A stretch of 64,000 nt of DNA from Mycobacterium heidelbergense (GTDB lineage Bacteria > Actinomycetota > Actinomycetes > Mycobacteriales > Mycobacteriaceae): positions 4,464,001 to 4,528,000 of the forward strand of contig NZ_AP022615.1 in the NCBI RefSeq assembly GCF_010730745.1, given 5' to 3'. Of the stretch, positions 1 through 8,499 are shown one piece after another. The position numbers and the translations under genes were made by a program. The notes below the pieces were generated by a model. It saw nothing but the letters and a program-made list of their open reading frames with translations. It did no database searches and had not been told where the DNA came from. Every line of letters begins with the position of its first letter. The first letter of the stretch is position 1.

Positions 1-2
1 CG

Positions 3-167
3 AGCGTGGCAGAGGCGGCATGGCAGGCCTACCACAACCCGAGGCGGTTGCATTGGTATGTGCCCAAGAGCATTCGCGTGATCGACCTGCTCAAGGGTCT
101 GAGCCCGGAGTTCGTGCGGGGTCGGATCGTCAAATCCCTACCCGCATTGATGCCCAAGCGGCAGTAA
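3..167 (+). CDS. Short-chain dehydrogenase, C-terminal fragment (gene cut by window edge)
   Basis: Only the last 54 codons are present, reading through to TAA at 165-167. The tail is basic (HNPRRLHWYVP..., ending LMPKRQ). No SDR core motif is visible, so the assignment rests on context: in M. tuberculosis the gene before lppE and cyp140 is the short-chain dehydrogenase Rv1882c, and the next two genes here match that order. The stop codon sits inside the strong ribosome-binding site of lppE, so the two are probably co-transcribed. Confidence 0.6.
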   Translation, partial: SVAEAAWQAYHNPRRLHWYVPKSIRVIDLLKGLSPEFVRGRIVKSLPALMPKRQ

Positions 168-180
168 AGGAGGTAACCCG

Positions 181-600
181 GTGCAAAACCGGTTGTTCAC
201 AGTTGGTTTCGCCCTGATAGCCGGGGCCAGCGTCGCAGGGTGCGCGCAGGCCGGACCGACGGCGCAAAAAGCCGCGCATCTCACCATTGACGGCGCCACA
301 CACGCGGCGCCTCGTCCCGCGTGCAGCCAGATCCAGTCGTATCGGACCATCAACATCCGCGACGAGAAGGGCCAGGTCGAGGCGGTGGTACGGCTCGACG
401 GCTACCGGGTCGTCCCGCAATGGGTGAAGATCCGTAACGTCGACGGGTTCACCGGCAGCTTCTGGCACGGCGGGGTGGGAGACGCGCGCGTCGACGTCAC
501 CAACGATGCGTACACCATCACCGGCAGCGCCTACGGCATCAACAGCAGCAATCCCAACAAGGTGGTGACGACGGACTTCAAGATCACCGCCGAGTGCTGA
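181..600 (+). CDS. lppE: LppE-like lipoprotein
   Basis: A 139-residue secreted lipoprotein of unknown function. It has a short basic N-terminus, a hydrophobic stretch and a lipobox V-A-G-C, so lipidation is expected at Cys21 with the rest on the outer face of the membrane. The GTG start is supported by AAAGGAGG about 7 bases upstream, overlapping the stop of the preceding dehydrogenase gene. The name follows from its position between an SDR gene and cyp140 and from its length; the family has no known activity. Confidence 0.8.
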   Translation: MQNRLFTVGFALIAGASVAGCAQAGPTAQKAAHLTIDGATHAAPRPACSQIQSYRTINIRDEKGQVEAVVRLDGYRVVPQWVKIRNVDGFTGSFWHGGVGDARVDVTNDAYTITGSAYGINSSNPNKVVTTDFKITAEC

Positions 601-658
601 GCACCCTTCACGGGTCGGGCCTACGCTGGGTCACGACCACTTTCCCGATGGAGGACCG

Positions 659-1990
659 GTGAAGGAGCGACTGCACTGGCTCGCGATGCACGGTTTCGTC
701 CGCGGCGTCGCGGCGATCGGTATGCGGCGGGGTGAATTGCAGGCCAGGTTGATCGCCGATCCGACGGTCGCCGCCGATCCGGTGCCGTTTTACGACCAAC
801 TGCGGGCCCGGGGCCCGTTGGTGCATGGTCGCGTCAACTATGTGACGACCGACCACGCGCTGGCCCATGAGCTGCTGCGGTCCGACGACTTTCGAGTGGT
901 GAACATGGGCTCGAATCTGCCGGCACCGGTGCGCTGGCTCGAGCGCCGCACCCGCGACGATCTCCTGCACCCGCTGCGCGAACCGTCGTTGCTGGCCGTC
1001 GAGCCGCCGGACCACACCCGCTACCGCAAGACGGTATCGGCGGTGTTCACGCCGCGGGCCGTCGCCGCGTTGCGCGACCGGGTCGAGCAGACCGCGGTCA
1101 ATCTCCTGGACCAGCTGTCCCGGCAGGCCGATGCCTCCGTTGTCGTCGACATCGTCGGACGGTATTGCTCGCAGCTTCCGGTCGCGATCATCAGCGACAT
1201 CTTGGGCGTGCCCGAGCAAGACCGAAGGCGCGTCCTCGAATTCGGTGAACTGGCCGCGCCGAGCCTGGACATCGGGTTGCCGTGGCGGCAGTACCGGAGC
1301 GTGCAGGACGGTATCGCCGGATTCAACGTCTGGCTCGCCGGCCACCTGCGGGAACTGCGCCGCGCCCCGAGCGACAACCTGATGAGCCAGCTGATCCAGA
1401 CGGCCGAAAGCGGCTCCGCCGAAACGCATCTGAACGAGACCGAGCTGCAGGCCATCGCCGGCCTGGTGCTGGCCGCCGGGTTCGAGACCACGGTAAACCT
1501 GTTGGGCAACGGGATTCGCATGCTGCTGGACGCGCCCGAGCATCTGGACACGCTGCGCCGACGTCCCGAATTGTGGCCCAACGCCGTCGAAGAGATCTTG
1601 CGGCTGGAGTCACCGGTGCAGCTCACCGCGCGGGTGGCGCTCAAAGACGTCGAGGTGGCGGGCATGCGGATCCGGCGCGGCGAGCTGGTCGTCATCTATC
1701 TGGCCGCCGCCAATCGGGATCCGTCGGTGTTCCCCGATGCGCACCGCTTCGACATCGAAAGACCAAACGCGGGAAGGCATCTCGCGTTCTCCGGGGGCCG
1801 GCACTTCTGCCTGGGCGCCGCCCTTGCGCGCGCCGAGGGCGAGGTCGGGCTGCGCGCCTTCTTCGACCGTTTTCCCGAGGCGCGGGTGGCGGGCGCCGGC
1901 AGTAGGCGGGACACGCGGGTGCTGCGCGGTTGGTCGACGCTGCCGGTGACCTTGGGGCCAGCGCGGTCGATGGCTCCGCTCGACGCCTAG
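659..1990 (+). CDS. cyp140: Cytochrome P450 CYP140 family
   Basis: A 443-residue P450 monooxygenase. Visible landmarks are the I-helix motif AAGFETT, the E-x-x-R pair in EEILR, and the heme loop FSGGRHFCLG with the thiolate ligand at Cys384. The sequence closely resembles what I remember of M. tuberculosis CYP140 (Rv1880c), for instance HWLAMHG near the start and RSDDFRVV. The physiological substrate is not established. The GTG start has GGAGGA just upstream. It lies 58 bp after lppE in the same direction, as in M. tuberculosis. No ferredoxin or reductase gene is adjacent, so electron partners come from elsewhere. Confidence 0.93.
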   Translation: MKERLHWLAMHGFVRGVAAIGMRRGELQARLIADPTVAADPVPFYDQLRARGPLVHGRVNYVTTDHALAHELLRSDDFRVVNMGSNLPAPVRWLERRTRDDLLHPLREPSLLAVEPPDHTRYRKTVSAVFTPRAVAALRDRVEQTAVNLLDQLSRQADASVVVDIVGRYCSQLPVAIISDILGVPEQDRRRVLEFGELAAPSLDIGLPWRQYRSVQDGIAGFNVWLAGHLRELRRAPSDNLMSQLIQTAESGSAETHLNETELQAIAGLVLAAGFETTVNLLGNGIRMLLDAPEHLDTLRRRPELWPNAVEEILRLESPVQLTARVALKDVEVAGMRIRRGELVVIYLAAANRDPSVFPDAHRFDIERPNAGRHLAFSGGRHFCLGAALARAEGEVGLRAFFDRFPEARVAGAGSRRDTRVLRGWSTLPVTLGPARSMAPLDA

Positions 1991-2050
1991 GGTCCGGACC
2001 GGGCGATCGCGTGGTTGACACCGGTGCGGCAACCGGGTTTATTGGCCGCT

Positions 2051-2521
2051 ATGACAGATGCTTCTGCGGTCGCGGTCGAGGACGTCGTGCTAGGGCTGTG
2101 GCGGGCGCTCTCGCGGCGGGATTGGGATGCGGTCAAGACGTTCTTGTCGCCGGACTGCCTCTACGTCGACATGCCGGTTCCGGCGTTGTCGGCGCGCGGC
2201 CCGGACGACATCGTCAAACGCCTGAAGATGGGGCTCGAGCCGTTGGCGGGCTACGAGAACCACGACGGCGTGCTGGTGTCCAATGGCTCCGACGTCCTCT
2301 ACGAGCACTCGGAGACTTGGACTTTCACGTCGGGCGAGCGGGGCGTGCTGAGATTCGTCACCGTCCACAAGGTCGTCTTCGACGGCGATGAGGCCAAGGT
2401 TTCGGTGTGGAAGGACTATTGGGACATGAACAGCCTCGTCAGCTTCGCGCCCCCGAATCACTTCGAAGGCCTGAAAGACGCTGACACCTCATGGGTTTTC
2501 GACGCGACGGGGCTGATCTAA
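2051..2521 (+). CDS. Limonene-1,2-epoxide-hydrolase-like / SnoaL-fold protein
   Basis: A 156-residue protein with the cone-shaped SnoaL/LEH fold signature. The segment VWKDYWDMNSL matches the W-[RK]-D-Y-x-D strand that carries catalytic Asp and Arg in limonene epoxide hydrolases; here the Arg position is Lys, which keeps charge but is not identical. It could be an epoxide hydrolase of the EphG type or a nuclear-transport-factor-2-like protein with another role. ATG at 2051 is preferred over an upstream TTG at 2015. From memory it has no counterpart between Rv1880c and Rv1879 and opens an accessory block. Confidence 0.65.
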   Translation: MTDASAVAVEDVVLGLWRALSRRDWDAVKTFLSPDCLYVDMPVPALSARGPDDIVKRLKMGLEPLAGYENHDGVLVSNGSDVLYEHSETWTFTSGERGVLRFVTVHKVVFDGDEAKVSVWKDYWDMNSLVSFAPPNHFEGLKDADTSWVFDATGLI

Positions 2522-2611
2522 AGGTTCGCCTTCGTTGGCTCGGCCGAACCTTCCTCGCGATGAATCGTCGCCGTGATAGCTGTTTCGGCCGGCGTGCGTC
2601 ACAATTGTGCG

Positions 2612-4453
2612 ATGACGACCACCGGTGCGGCCGACACTGCGGCGGATGTGGAGTGGTGGGTTTTTCGGTTGAGCAAGGCGGCTCGTGCCGGTGCCGTCTT
2701 TGATCCGACCGACGGGAAGCCCGTTGACCCCGCCGACGGCGCGAGATGGCCCGTGGAGCATTGCCTTCCGGCCGCGGCGCTGCGTCGGGTTCTCACCGAT
2801 CGCGAATTGGCCGTAGATCCGCGGGGATTGCGCATTCGCGCCGTTCGCATCCGCGACGGCTTGGATCTCGCGAATATCACGTTCCCTCACCCGCTGCACC
2901 TCGTGAGTTGCGCATTGGACGTTGGTGTCGATCTCAGCGGGGCCGAGGTCAAGGAACTCAGTTTCGCGGGCAGTCACACCGAACGGTTGTTGTTCGACCA
3001 GGCGGCAATCACCGGCGACGTACAGGCAGGCGAAGGTTTCACCGTTCACGGCGAGGTCCGCGCCATCGGGGTCCACATTGGGGGCCAACTGATCCTCGAC
3101 GGGGCCACCTTGCGCAATCCCGGTGGCAACGCGCTCGCTCTCGACGGCGCCGACATCCGCGGCGGCATCTTCGCCGGCGAAGGTTTCACAACCGAGGGCG
3201 AGGTCCGCGCCGTCGGAGCCCGTATCGGTGGGCAGGTCAACCTGAATGGGGCGACCCTGCGCAATCGCGGCGGCGACGCGCTCTCGCTCGACGGCGCCGA
3301 CATCAGCGACGAGGTGTTCGCCAGCGACGGCTTCACCGCCGAGGGCGGGGTGCGTTTCCCGAGAGCCCGCATCGGTGCCAACCTCACCCTCGATGGCGCG
3401 AACCTGTCCCATCCCGGTGGCGAGGCGCTGTCCCTCAACTGGGCCAACATCGGTGGCGATGTGTCCGCCAAGGATCGATTCACGGCGGACGGCGAGGTCC
3501 GCGCCATCCGGGCCCGCATCGGCGGGAACCTCGACCTCGCGGGGGCGACTCTGCGCAACCCCGGCGGCAACGCGCTGGGCCTCGACAACACCGAGATCAA
3601 CGGCGAGATGTTCGCCGACGACGGCTTTACCGTCGACGGTCAGGTTCGCGCCCATTCGGTCCGCGTCGGCGGGGGCCTCAGCCTGCGCAGGGCCACCGTG
3701 CGCAATCCCGGTGGCAACGCGCTCAACCTGGAGGCGGCCTCCGTCAAGCGGCTGATACTCGAACAGGTAGACGTCGAGGGTGTCGTTCGGCTCTACCGAA
3801 CGGTGATCGGCGACTTGGTCACCGAGGAGAATCCGCCAAAGCCGTTCGTCGCGACCGGGTGGGAGGTTACCGACATCCATGGCCCGCTGCGAGACAACTC
3901 GGCCGCGGCGCGGCGATGGTTGGCGAGTACCCGGGAGACGTCCGCTCAGCCCTGGCACGCGTTGGCGGCGGTCTATGAGCGCAATGGCGACCCCGCGAGC
4001 GCGCGACGATTGCGGGTCGCGGCGGCGAATAAGGTCACCCGGCAATCGCCTTGGCCGACAAGGGTTTTGCGAAGCGTCTACGGCGCGGTGGTAGGGCACG
4101 GCTACTACCCGCTGCTCGCCGGAGTGTGGATCGCCGTCATCGTCCTCATCGGCAGCGTCACCGTTGCGTGGAATCGCGACGACTTCGTCCAAAATCGTGA
4201 CGCCACCAACAGCGCCGCGGTCGCGTACCTGCACCAGACGCGGAATCCACCTCCCACCGAAGCGCCCTTCAGGCCGATCAGCTATACGCTGTCCGCGCTG
4301 CTTCCCGCCACCGTGGGCAATGCCGCTTCCGGCTGGACCATCCGGGCCACGTGGCTGAGCTTCCTGCTCAACCTGCTGAAATTGACCAGCTGGGCGCTGA
4401 CCGCGCTGTTCGTGGCCGGCATCACGGGACTTTTGCGCAAAGACAAAGGGTGA
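2612..4453 (+). CDS. Large membrane-anchored protein with 49-residue tandem repeats
   Basis: A protein of 613 residues without an assignable enzyme function. Roughly residues 110-390 consist of at least four full repeats of 49 residues plus partial ones. Each contains I-G-x-x-L-x-L-x-G-A, then L-R-N-P-G-G-x-A-L-x-L, then G-F-T-x-[ED]-G-x-V-R. The alternating hydrophobic pattern suggests a right-handed beta-helix or pentapeptide-like solenoid. The C-terminal third has one hydrophobic segment around YYPLLAGVWIAVIVLIG and another at the end (SFLLNLLKLTSWALTALFV), so it is probably membrane bound. Similar actinobacterial proteins are sometimes labelled oxidoreductase without evidence. The start is the ATG at 2612 (MTTTGAAD). 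Confidence 0.75.
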   Translation: MTTTGAADTAADVEWWVFRLSKAARAGAVFDPTDGKPVDPADGARWPVEHCLPAAALRRVLTDRELAVDPRGLRIRAVRIRDGLDLANITFPHPLHLVSCALDVGVDLSGAEVKELSFAGSHTERLLFDQAAITGDVQAGEGFTVHGEVRAIGVHIGGQLILDGATLRNPGGNALALDGADIRGGIFAGEGFTTEGEVRAVGARIGGQVNLNGATLRNRGGDALSLDGADISDEVFASDGFTAEGGVRFPRARIGANLTLDGANLSHPGGEALSLNWANIGGDVSAKDRFTADGEVRAIRARIGGNLDLAGATLRNPGGNALGLDNTEINGEMFADDGFTVDGQVRAHSVRVGGGLSLRRATVRNPGGNALNLEAASVKRLILEQVDVEGVVRLYRTVIGDLVTEENPPKPFVATGWEVTDIHGPLRDNSAAARRWLASTRETSAQPWHALAAVYERNGDPASARRLRVAAANKVTRQSPWPTRVLRSVYGAVVGHGYYPLLAGVWIAVIVLIGSVTVAWNRDDFVQNRDATNSAAVAYLHQTRNPPPTEAPFRPISYTLSALLPATVGNAASGWTIRATWLSFLLNLLKLTSWALTALFVAGITGLLRKDKG

Positions 4454-4471
4454 CTCCGCGCGTCGGTTCCC

Positions 4472-5887
4472 TTACGGGCCGCCGTTGACGACCAGCGGCG
4501 GAGGCCGCCACCCGCCGAACACCCTCTCCAGGTGACCCGCGACGGCGATCGCCGTCGCGTCCTGCCACGGCCGGGCGACGACCTGGACACCGATGGGCAA
4601 CCCGTCCGCGGAGGTTCCGCAGCGCACGACCGCGGCGGGAAATCCGGTCAGGTTGTGCACCATCAGGTGCGAGAAATCGCCGACCTCGATCAGGCCGTGG
4701 CGATGCGGCTTGGCCGGGGTGGGCATCGCCGGGCACACGATGACGTCGTAATCGGCCATGAACGACAGCATTTCGATGCGATAGCGGTCGATGTCGACCA
4801 GGCGGCTACGAGCCTCGGTCAACGAGAATTCGATTTTGCGTGCCTGGGTGAGGAACTCGGCCAGCTCTTCGGAGGGATCCGTGACGCCCAGTGCGCGCAG
4901 GTCGGCTTCGAATCCTCGCCCGCGGTCGCCGCCCAGGAACACCGATGTCCACAGCAGCTCCACGGTGCGACCGAGGCAGGCTGGGGCGGCGTGCCGCACG
5001 GCGGCGGCCACCTCCCCTATCGCCTCGGCGGCGGCCGTGACCACCGCGCCGACCTCGTCGCTGGGCGCAGAGATGCCGTCGTCGAGATAGGTGGCCACCC
5101 GCAGGGCACGCACGTCGATCTCGTCGGGATCGCCCAGCGGGGCCGGCACGGCGTACGGGTCCAGCAGATCGGGCCCGCCCATGATCGACAGGCCCAGGAA
5201 GAGGTCCGGCACCGACCGCGCCAGCGGGCCGTAGTTGCAGAACGGGCCGAAAATGCCCGGGGTGTCGCCAAAAACGTTGCCCGTTCGCGGAATCCGGCCG
5301 CGCGACGGCTTGAGCCCGGCAATGCCGGTGTTGTGGCACGGTTGCCGGATGCTGCCGCCCTCGTCCGTGCCGACGCTGAGCGCCGCGCCCCCCGCGGCGA
5401 CGAGCGCGGCCGAACCGCCGCTGCTTCCGCCGGGCGTCCTGGACAGGTCGTAGGGATTGTTGGTGCGGCCGTAAAGGTTGTTGTTCGATTCGCCGCCTCG
5501 GCCCAATTCGGGGACGTTGGTCAACCCGAGCACGATCGCGCCCGCCGCGCGCAGCCGTGCCACCGCCGTCGCGTCGACGTCGGCCACCGCGCGCAGCGCG
5601 CGGCTGCCGCCGGAACTGGCCAATCCGGCCACCCGCATGACGTCCTTGATGACCACCGGCAGTCCGTGTGCCGCGCCCAACGGATCGCCATGGGCGGCAC
5701 GCTCGTCGGCCTGGGCGGCCAGCTTTAGGCACTGCTCCGGATCGGCGGCCTCCACCAGCGCGTTGAGCGCGGGATTGACGGCCTCGATCCGCCGCAGATG
5801 CGCGTGCATGACCTCCCTGCAGGACACGGCGCCGGACGACATCGAATGCACCAGCTCGTGGGCCGGCATGTGACACAGGTCGTTCAT
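4472..5887 (-). CDS. Amidase signature family amidohydrolase
   Basis: A 471-residue amidase that would hydrolyse a carboxamide to acid plus ammonia. The Ser-cisSer-Lys triad is intact: Lys81 in VVIKDV, Ser155 in PGGSSGGSAA, and Ser179 in GTDEGGSIRQP. The length is usual for the family. The start chosen is ATG at 5887 (MNDLCHMPAHEL), since the longer open frame upstream lacks family character. It ends 18 bp after the convergent repeat-protein gene and starts divergently from the CoA-ligase-like gene, with about 100 bp between. The substrate cannot be read from the sequence. Confidence 0.88.
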   Translation of the reverse strand: MNDLCHMPAHELVHSMSSGAVSCREVMHAHLRRIEAVNPALNALVEAADPEQCLKLAAQADERAAHGDPLGAAHGLPVVIKDVMRVAGLASSGGSRALRAVADVDATAVARLRAAGAIVLGLTNVPELGRGGESNNNLYGRTNNPYDLSRTPGGSSGGSAALVAAGGAALSVGTDEGGSIRQPCHNTGIAGLKPSRGRIPRTGNVFGDTPGIFGPFCNYGPLARSVPDLFLGLSIMGGPDLLDPYAVPAPLGDPDEIDVRALRVATYLDDGISAPSDEVGAVVTAAAEAIGEVAAAVRHAAPACLGRTVELLWTSVFLGGDRGRGFEADLRALGVTDPSEELAEFLTQARKIEFSLTEARSRLVDIDRYRIEMLSFMADYDVIVCPAMPTPAKPHRHGLIEVGDFSHLMVHNLTGFPAAVVRCGTSADGLPIGVQVVARPWQDATAIAVAGHLERVFGGWRPPPLVVNGGP

Positions 5888-5987
5888 GCTCCCTCGGATC
5901 GTTCCGTCGGTGAAGGTCCGCAACGGATACAGTGTTGCCGTTGTCGGACACGACGGCGGCGAAATGGCCAACGATCGGGAGGCAAAG

Positions 5988-7361
5988 ATGCCGCGGGCGG
6001 CCTACGAGCGGATGCGGGCGGCGCATCTCGGCGCGGTGCGGGCCCGTCTCGAAGACCACGTCACCCGGCTGGACTGGTCCCGCCAGCGGATTGAGCGGTA
6101 CCAGAATTACCGCCTGCGATCCCTGCTCGCCTTCGCGCAGGAACGGTCGCCGTTTCACGCCCGGCGGCTGCGGGGGCTCGACGCGTCCCGCGCGTCGGTC
6201 GCCGACCTGGCGTCGCTGCCGGCGATGACGAAGCGGGACGCCCAGGAGCGGTGGGACGCCATCGTCACGTCGCCCGGCCTCGACCGCCACCGCGCCGAAC
6301 GCATTCTTGCCGAGCAGCAATGGTTTTCGTATACCGCGGGCGGTGAGCAGATCTTCAGTTCGGGCGGCTCCAGCGGCGTGCGCGGCGTCTACGCCTGGGA
6401 TTGGCATTTCTTCGTCTCGGTGGCCTGCCTGGCCTGGCGAACGCAGGCGCGAGAGGAACTCCGCGGCGCGACGGTCGCGCCCGCCGCCCGGCTGGCGGTG
6501 CTGGAGGCCGGTGTTCCGCCGCACGCCAGCACGCCGTTGTTCGATGTGCCGACCGTCCCGGGCATGGAGACGGTGGTGATCGCCGCGGGCGCGCCGTTCG
6601 ACGAGGTGCTTGCGGCCGTGGCGGCCGCGCGGCCCACCCACCTGGTGGGCTATTCGACGGTGATCGGGCGGCTTGCCCGCGCGGCCCTGGCCGGGGAGCT
6701 CCGGATCGAGCCGGTGCGGGTGAGCACCAACTCCGAGCCGCTGCTCGACGAGGACCGGCGAGCGATCCGCGAGGCGTGGGACCCGGCGATCCATAACGTA
6801 TGGGGCTCCACCGAAATCGGGATCCAGGCGGTGGGCTGCGGACGCGACCGGGGACTGCACGTCTGCGAGGACGAGGTCATCCTCGAGCGCGTCGACGACG
6901 GCGGCAACCCGGTCGGTCCCGACGAGCCGGCGGCGCGGACGCTGGCCACCGGGCTGGCCAACCGGACCTTCCCCTTCATTCGCTACGACCTTGGCGATCA
7001 AGTCATGCCGCTGCCGGGCGAGTGCGCGTGCGGCAGCGTCTTCGCGCGCGTCGCCGACATCGGTGGGCGCCGCGACGACGACTTCCGTTACGGCGCAACG
7101 ACGGTGCCGGCGGCCGCGTTTCGTCATGTCCTGGGCACCGATCCCCGCATATCGGAATATCAGGTCGCGCAGACCGCCGCGGGAGCCGACATCGTGGTCG
7201 TGGGGAATCCGGACGTGGAGGTTCTGATGCCCTCGCTGGTGGCCGCGTTGCGGCGGTACGGGCTGTCCGAGCCGGCGATCCGGATCCGGGTGACCGACAG
7301 CCTGCAGCGCCACCGGGCCAGCGGCAAGTTGCGGCGGTTCATCCCGTTGCAGCCCCCTTAG
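5988..7361 (+). CDS. Phenylacetate-CoA ligase-like (PaaK-type) adenylate-forming enzyme
   Basis: A 457-residue member of the ANL superfamily related to PaaK. The phosphate-binding loop SSGGSSG is near residue 124, the adenine motif NVWGSTE near 270, and FPFIRYDLGD near 328. Such enzymes activate an aryl or acyl acid with ATP and transfer it to CoA or another acceptor. The C-terminal domain is short and the final catalytic lysine (H-R-A-S-G-K) appears present. ATG 5988 is preferred because GGGAGG precedes it; ATG 5964 is an alternative. The divergent amidase next door could supply an acid from an amide, which is an inference. Confidence 0.75.
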   Translation: MPRAAYERMRAAHLGAVRARLEDHVTRLDWSRQRIERYQNYRLRSLLAFAQERSPFHARRLRGLDASRASVADLASLPAMTKRDAQERWDAIVTSPGLDRHRAERILAEQQWFSYTAGGEQIFSSGGSSGVRGVYAWDWHFFVSVACLAWRTQAREELRGATVAPAARLAVLEAGVPPHASTPLFDVPTVPGMETVVIAAGAPFDEVLAAVAAARPTHLVGYSTVIGRLARAALAGELRIEPVRVSTNSEPLLDEDRRAIREAWDPAIHNVWGSTEIGIQAVGCGRDRGLHVCEDEVILERVDDGGNPVGPDEPAARTLATGLANRTFPFIRYDLGDQVMPLPGECACGSVFARVADIGGRRDDDFRYGATTVPAAAFRHVLGTDPRISEYQVAQTAAGADIVVVGNPDVEVLMPSLVAALRRYGLSEPAIRIRVTDSLQRHRASGKLRRFIPLQPP

Positions 7362-7386
7362 CCACCGCCGGAACGTGACCCCGGCG

Positions 7387-8499
7387 TCAGATGCGATAGA
7401 TGCGCGCGGCGTTGCCGTGGGCAATCAGGTCGACCACCCGGACGGCGTCGTTCTCGCTCCAGTCACCGTTGGCGACGAATTCGGCCAACACGCGGTGGAT
7501 CCCCCTGCGCCACAAGGTCGCTCCGAGAAAATGCAATTCCGCGGGACCGAAGCCGTCCGATGAGTAGAGGATCTTATGGAAGGGCGCCGTCTCCAGCAGC
7601 CGGGCGATGAACGCCGGTGCCCGGGCCCCGAGATGGTTCACGCTCAACCCGCCGTCGAGATAGACGTTGTTGAACGCCTGCGCCAGATATCCGGCTTCCC
7701 GCTCGTAGGGATAACAGTGCAGCAGCACGATCGGCGTGTCCGCGGATTGTCGCAAAAAATCGAGCAGGAGAAGCGGATTGGCCTGGTACAGGTCGCAGTC
7801 CCGGTCTCCGAAGCCGACGTGGAATTGCAGCGGCTTGCCGAGCCGAAGTGCCTGGTGCAGCCCGAAACGCAGCAGCACCCGGTCGCGCAGCCGGGTCCCG
7901 CCGCCGTCCCGCCACCGGCTGGCGGCCTCGGCAACCTGCGACGCCGGTGGCTCGGTCAGGTCGCCGGCGAACCCGCCGCGGTAGGCCAGGATGGACTTGG
8001 TGCCGACCGCGGTGGCCGCGCGTCGCCAGAGGATCTCCTCGAACGCCGAGGCGTAGTCGCCCGACATGCGCGCGGCCTGCTCGGCCACCTGCTCGAGACG
8101 GACGACCTCGTGCGTGCGGTTGCCGGACAGGTCAGCCAACGCGGGGACATCCGTTGTCTCGGCGCCGATCCCGGTGTCCACCAGCCAGTCGCTTACCTTG
8201 GCGGCCGGCAGGAACAGGCGGGCCAGTTCGGCTTCGCCGAGTTGGCTGCGACGTTCCCAATACCGTTGCGGGTCGACGTGTTTGGGCAATCCCAGGAGGG
8301 GGCTGCAATGGGTTCGCAGGGCGAAGCCGAGTTGCGAATCGAACCCGGAGTCGAAGTCGGCGAGCGGTTCGGTATTGCCCTCGTTCAACGCGTTCTCGAA
8401 ACGGCGCTTGTCCCCCGCCGCCACCCAACATCCGTGCACATGCTGGTCGATCAATGCCACGTCGTCGATGTGCCGCGCCAAGGCGGAGGAGTCGGTCAC
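7387..8499 (-). CDS. Amidohydrolase family 2 protein (Rv1879-like, FluG N-domain type)
   Basis: A 370-residue TIM-barrel metal-dependent hydrolase. Visible metal-site motifs are H-x-H in DQHVHG near the N-terminus, FHVGFGDRD, LLHCYPYEREAGY and YSSDGFG. It is the counterpart of M. tuberculosis Rv1879. Its GTG start overlaps the stop of glnA3 by four bases (GTGA), so it is translated coupled to a glutamine-synthetase-like enzyme. In fungal FluG the same two domains are fused. A role in cleaving a gamma-glutamylated amine is plausible but not shown. Confidence 0.85.
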   Translation of the reverse strand: MTDSSALARHIDDVALIDQHVHGCWVAAGDKRRFENALNEGNTEPLADFDSGFDSQLGFALRTHCSPLLGLPKHVDPQRYWERRSQLGEAELARLFLPAAKVSDWLVDTGIGAETTDVPALADLSGNRTHEVVRLEQVAEQAARMSGDYASAFEEILWRRAATAVGTKSILAYRGGFAGDLTEPPASQVAEAASRWRDGGGTRLRDRVLLRFGLHQALRLGKPLQFHVGFGDRDCDLYQANPLLLLDFLRQSADTPIVLLHCYPYEREAGYLAQAFNNVYLDGGLSVNHLGARAPAFIARLLETAPFHKILYSSDGFGPAELHFLGATLWRRGIHRVLAEFVANGDWSENDAVRVVDLIAHGNAARIYRI

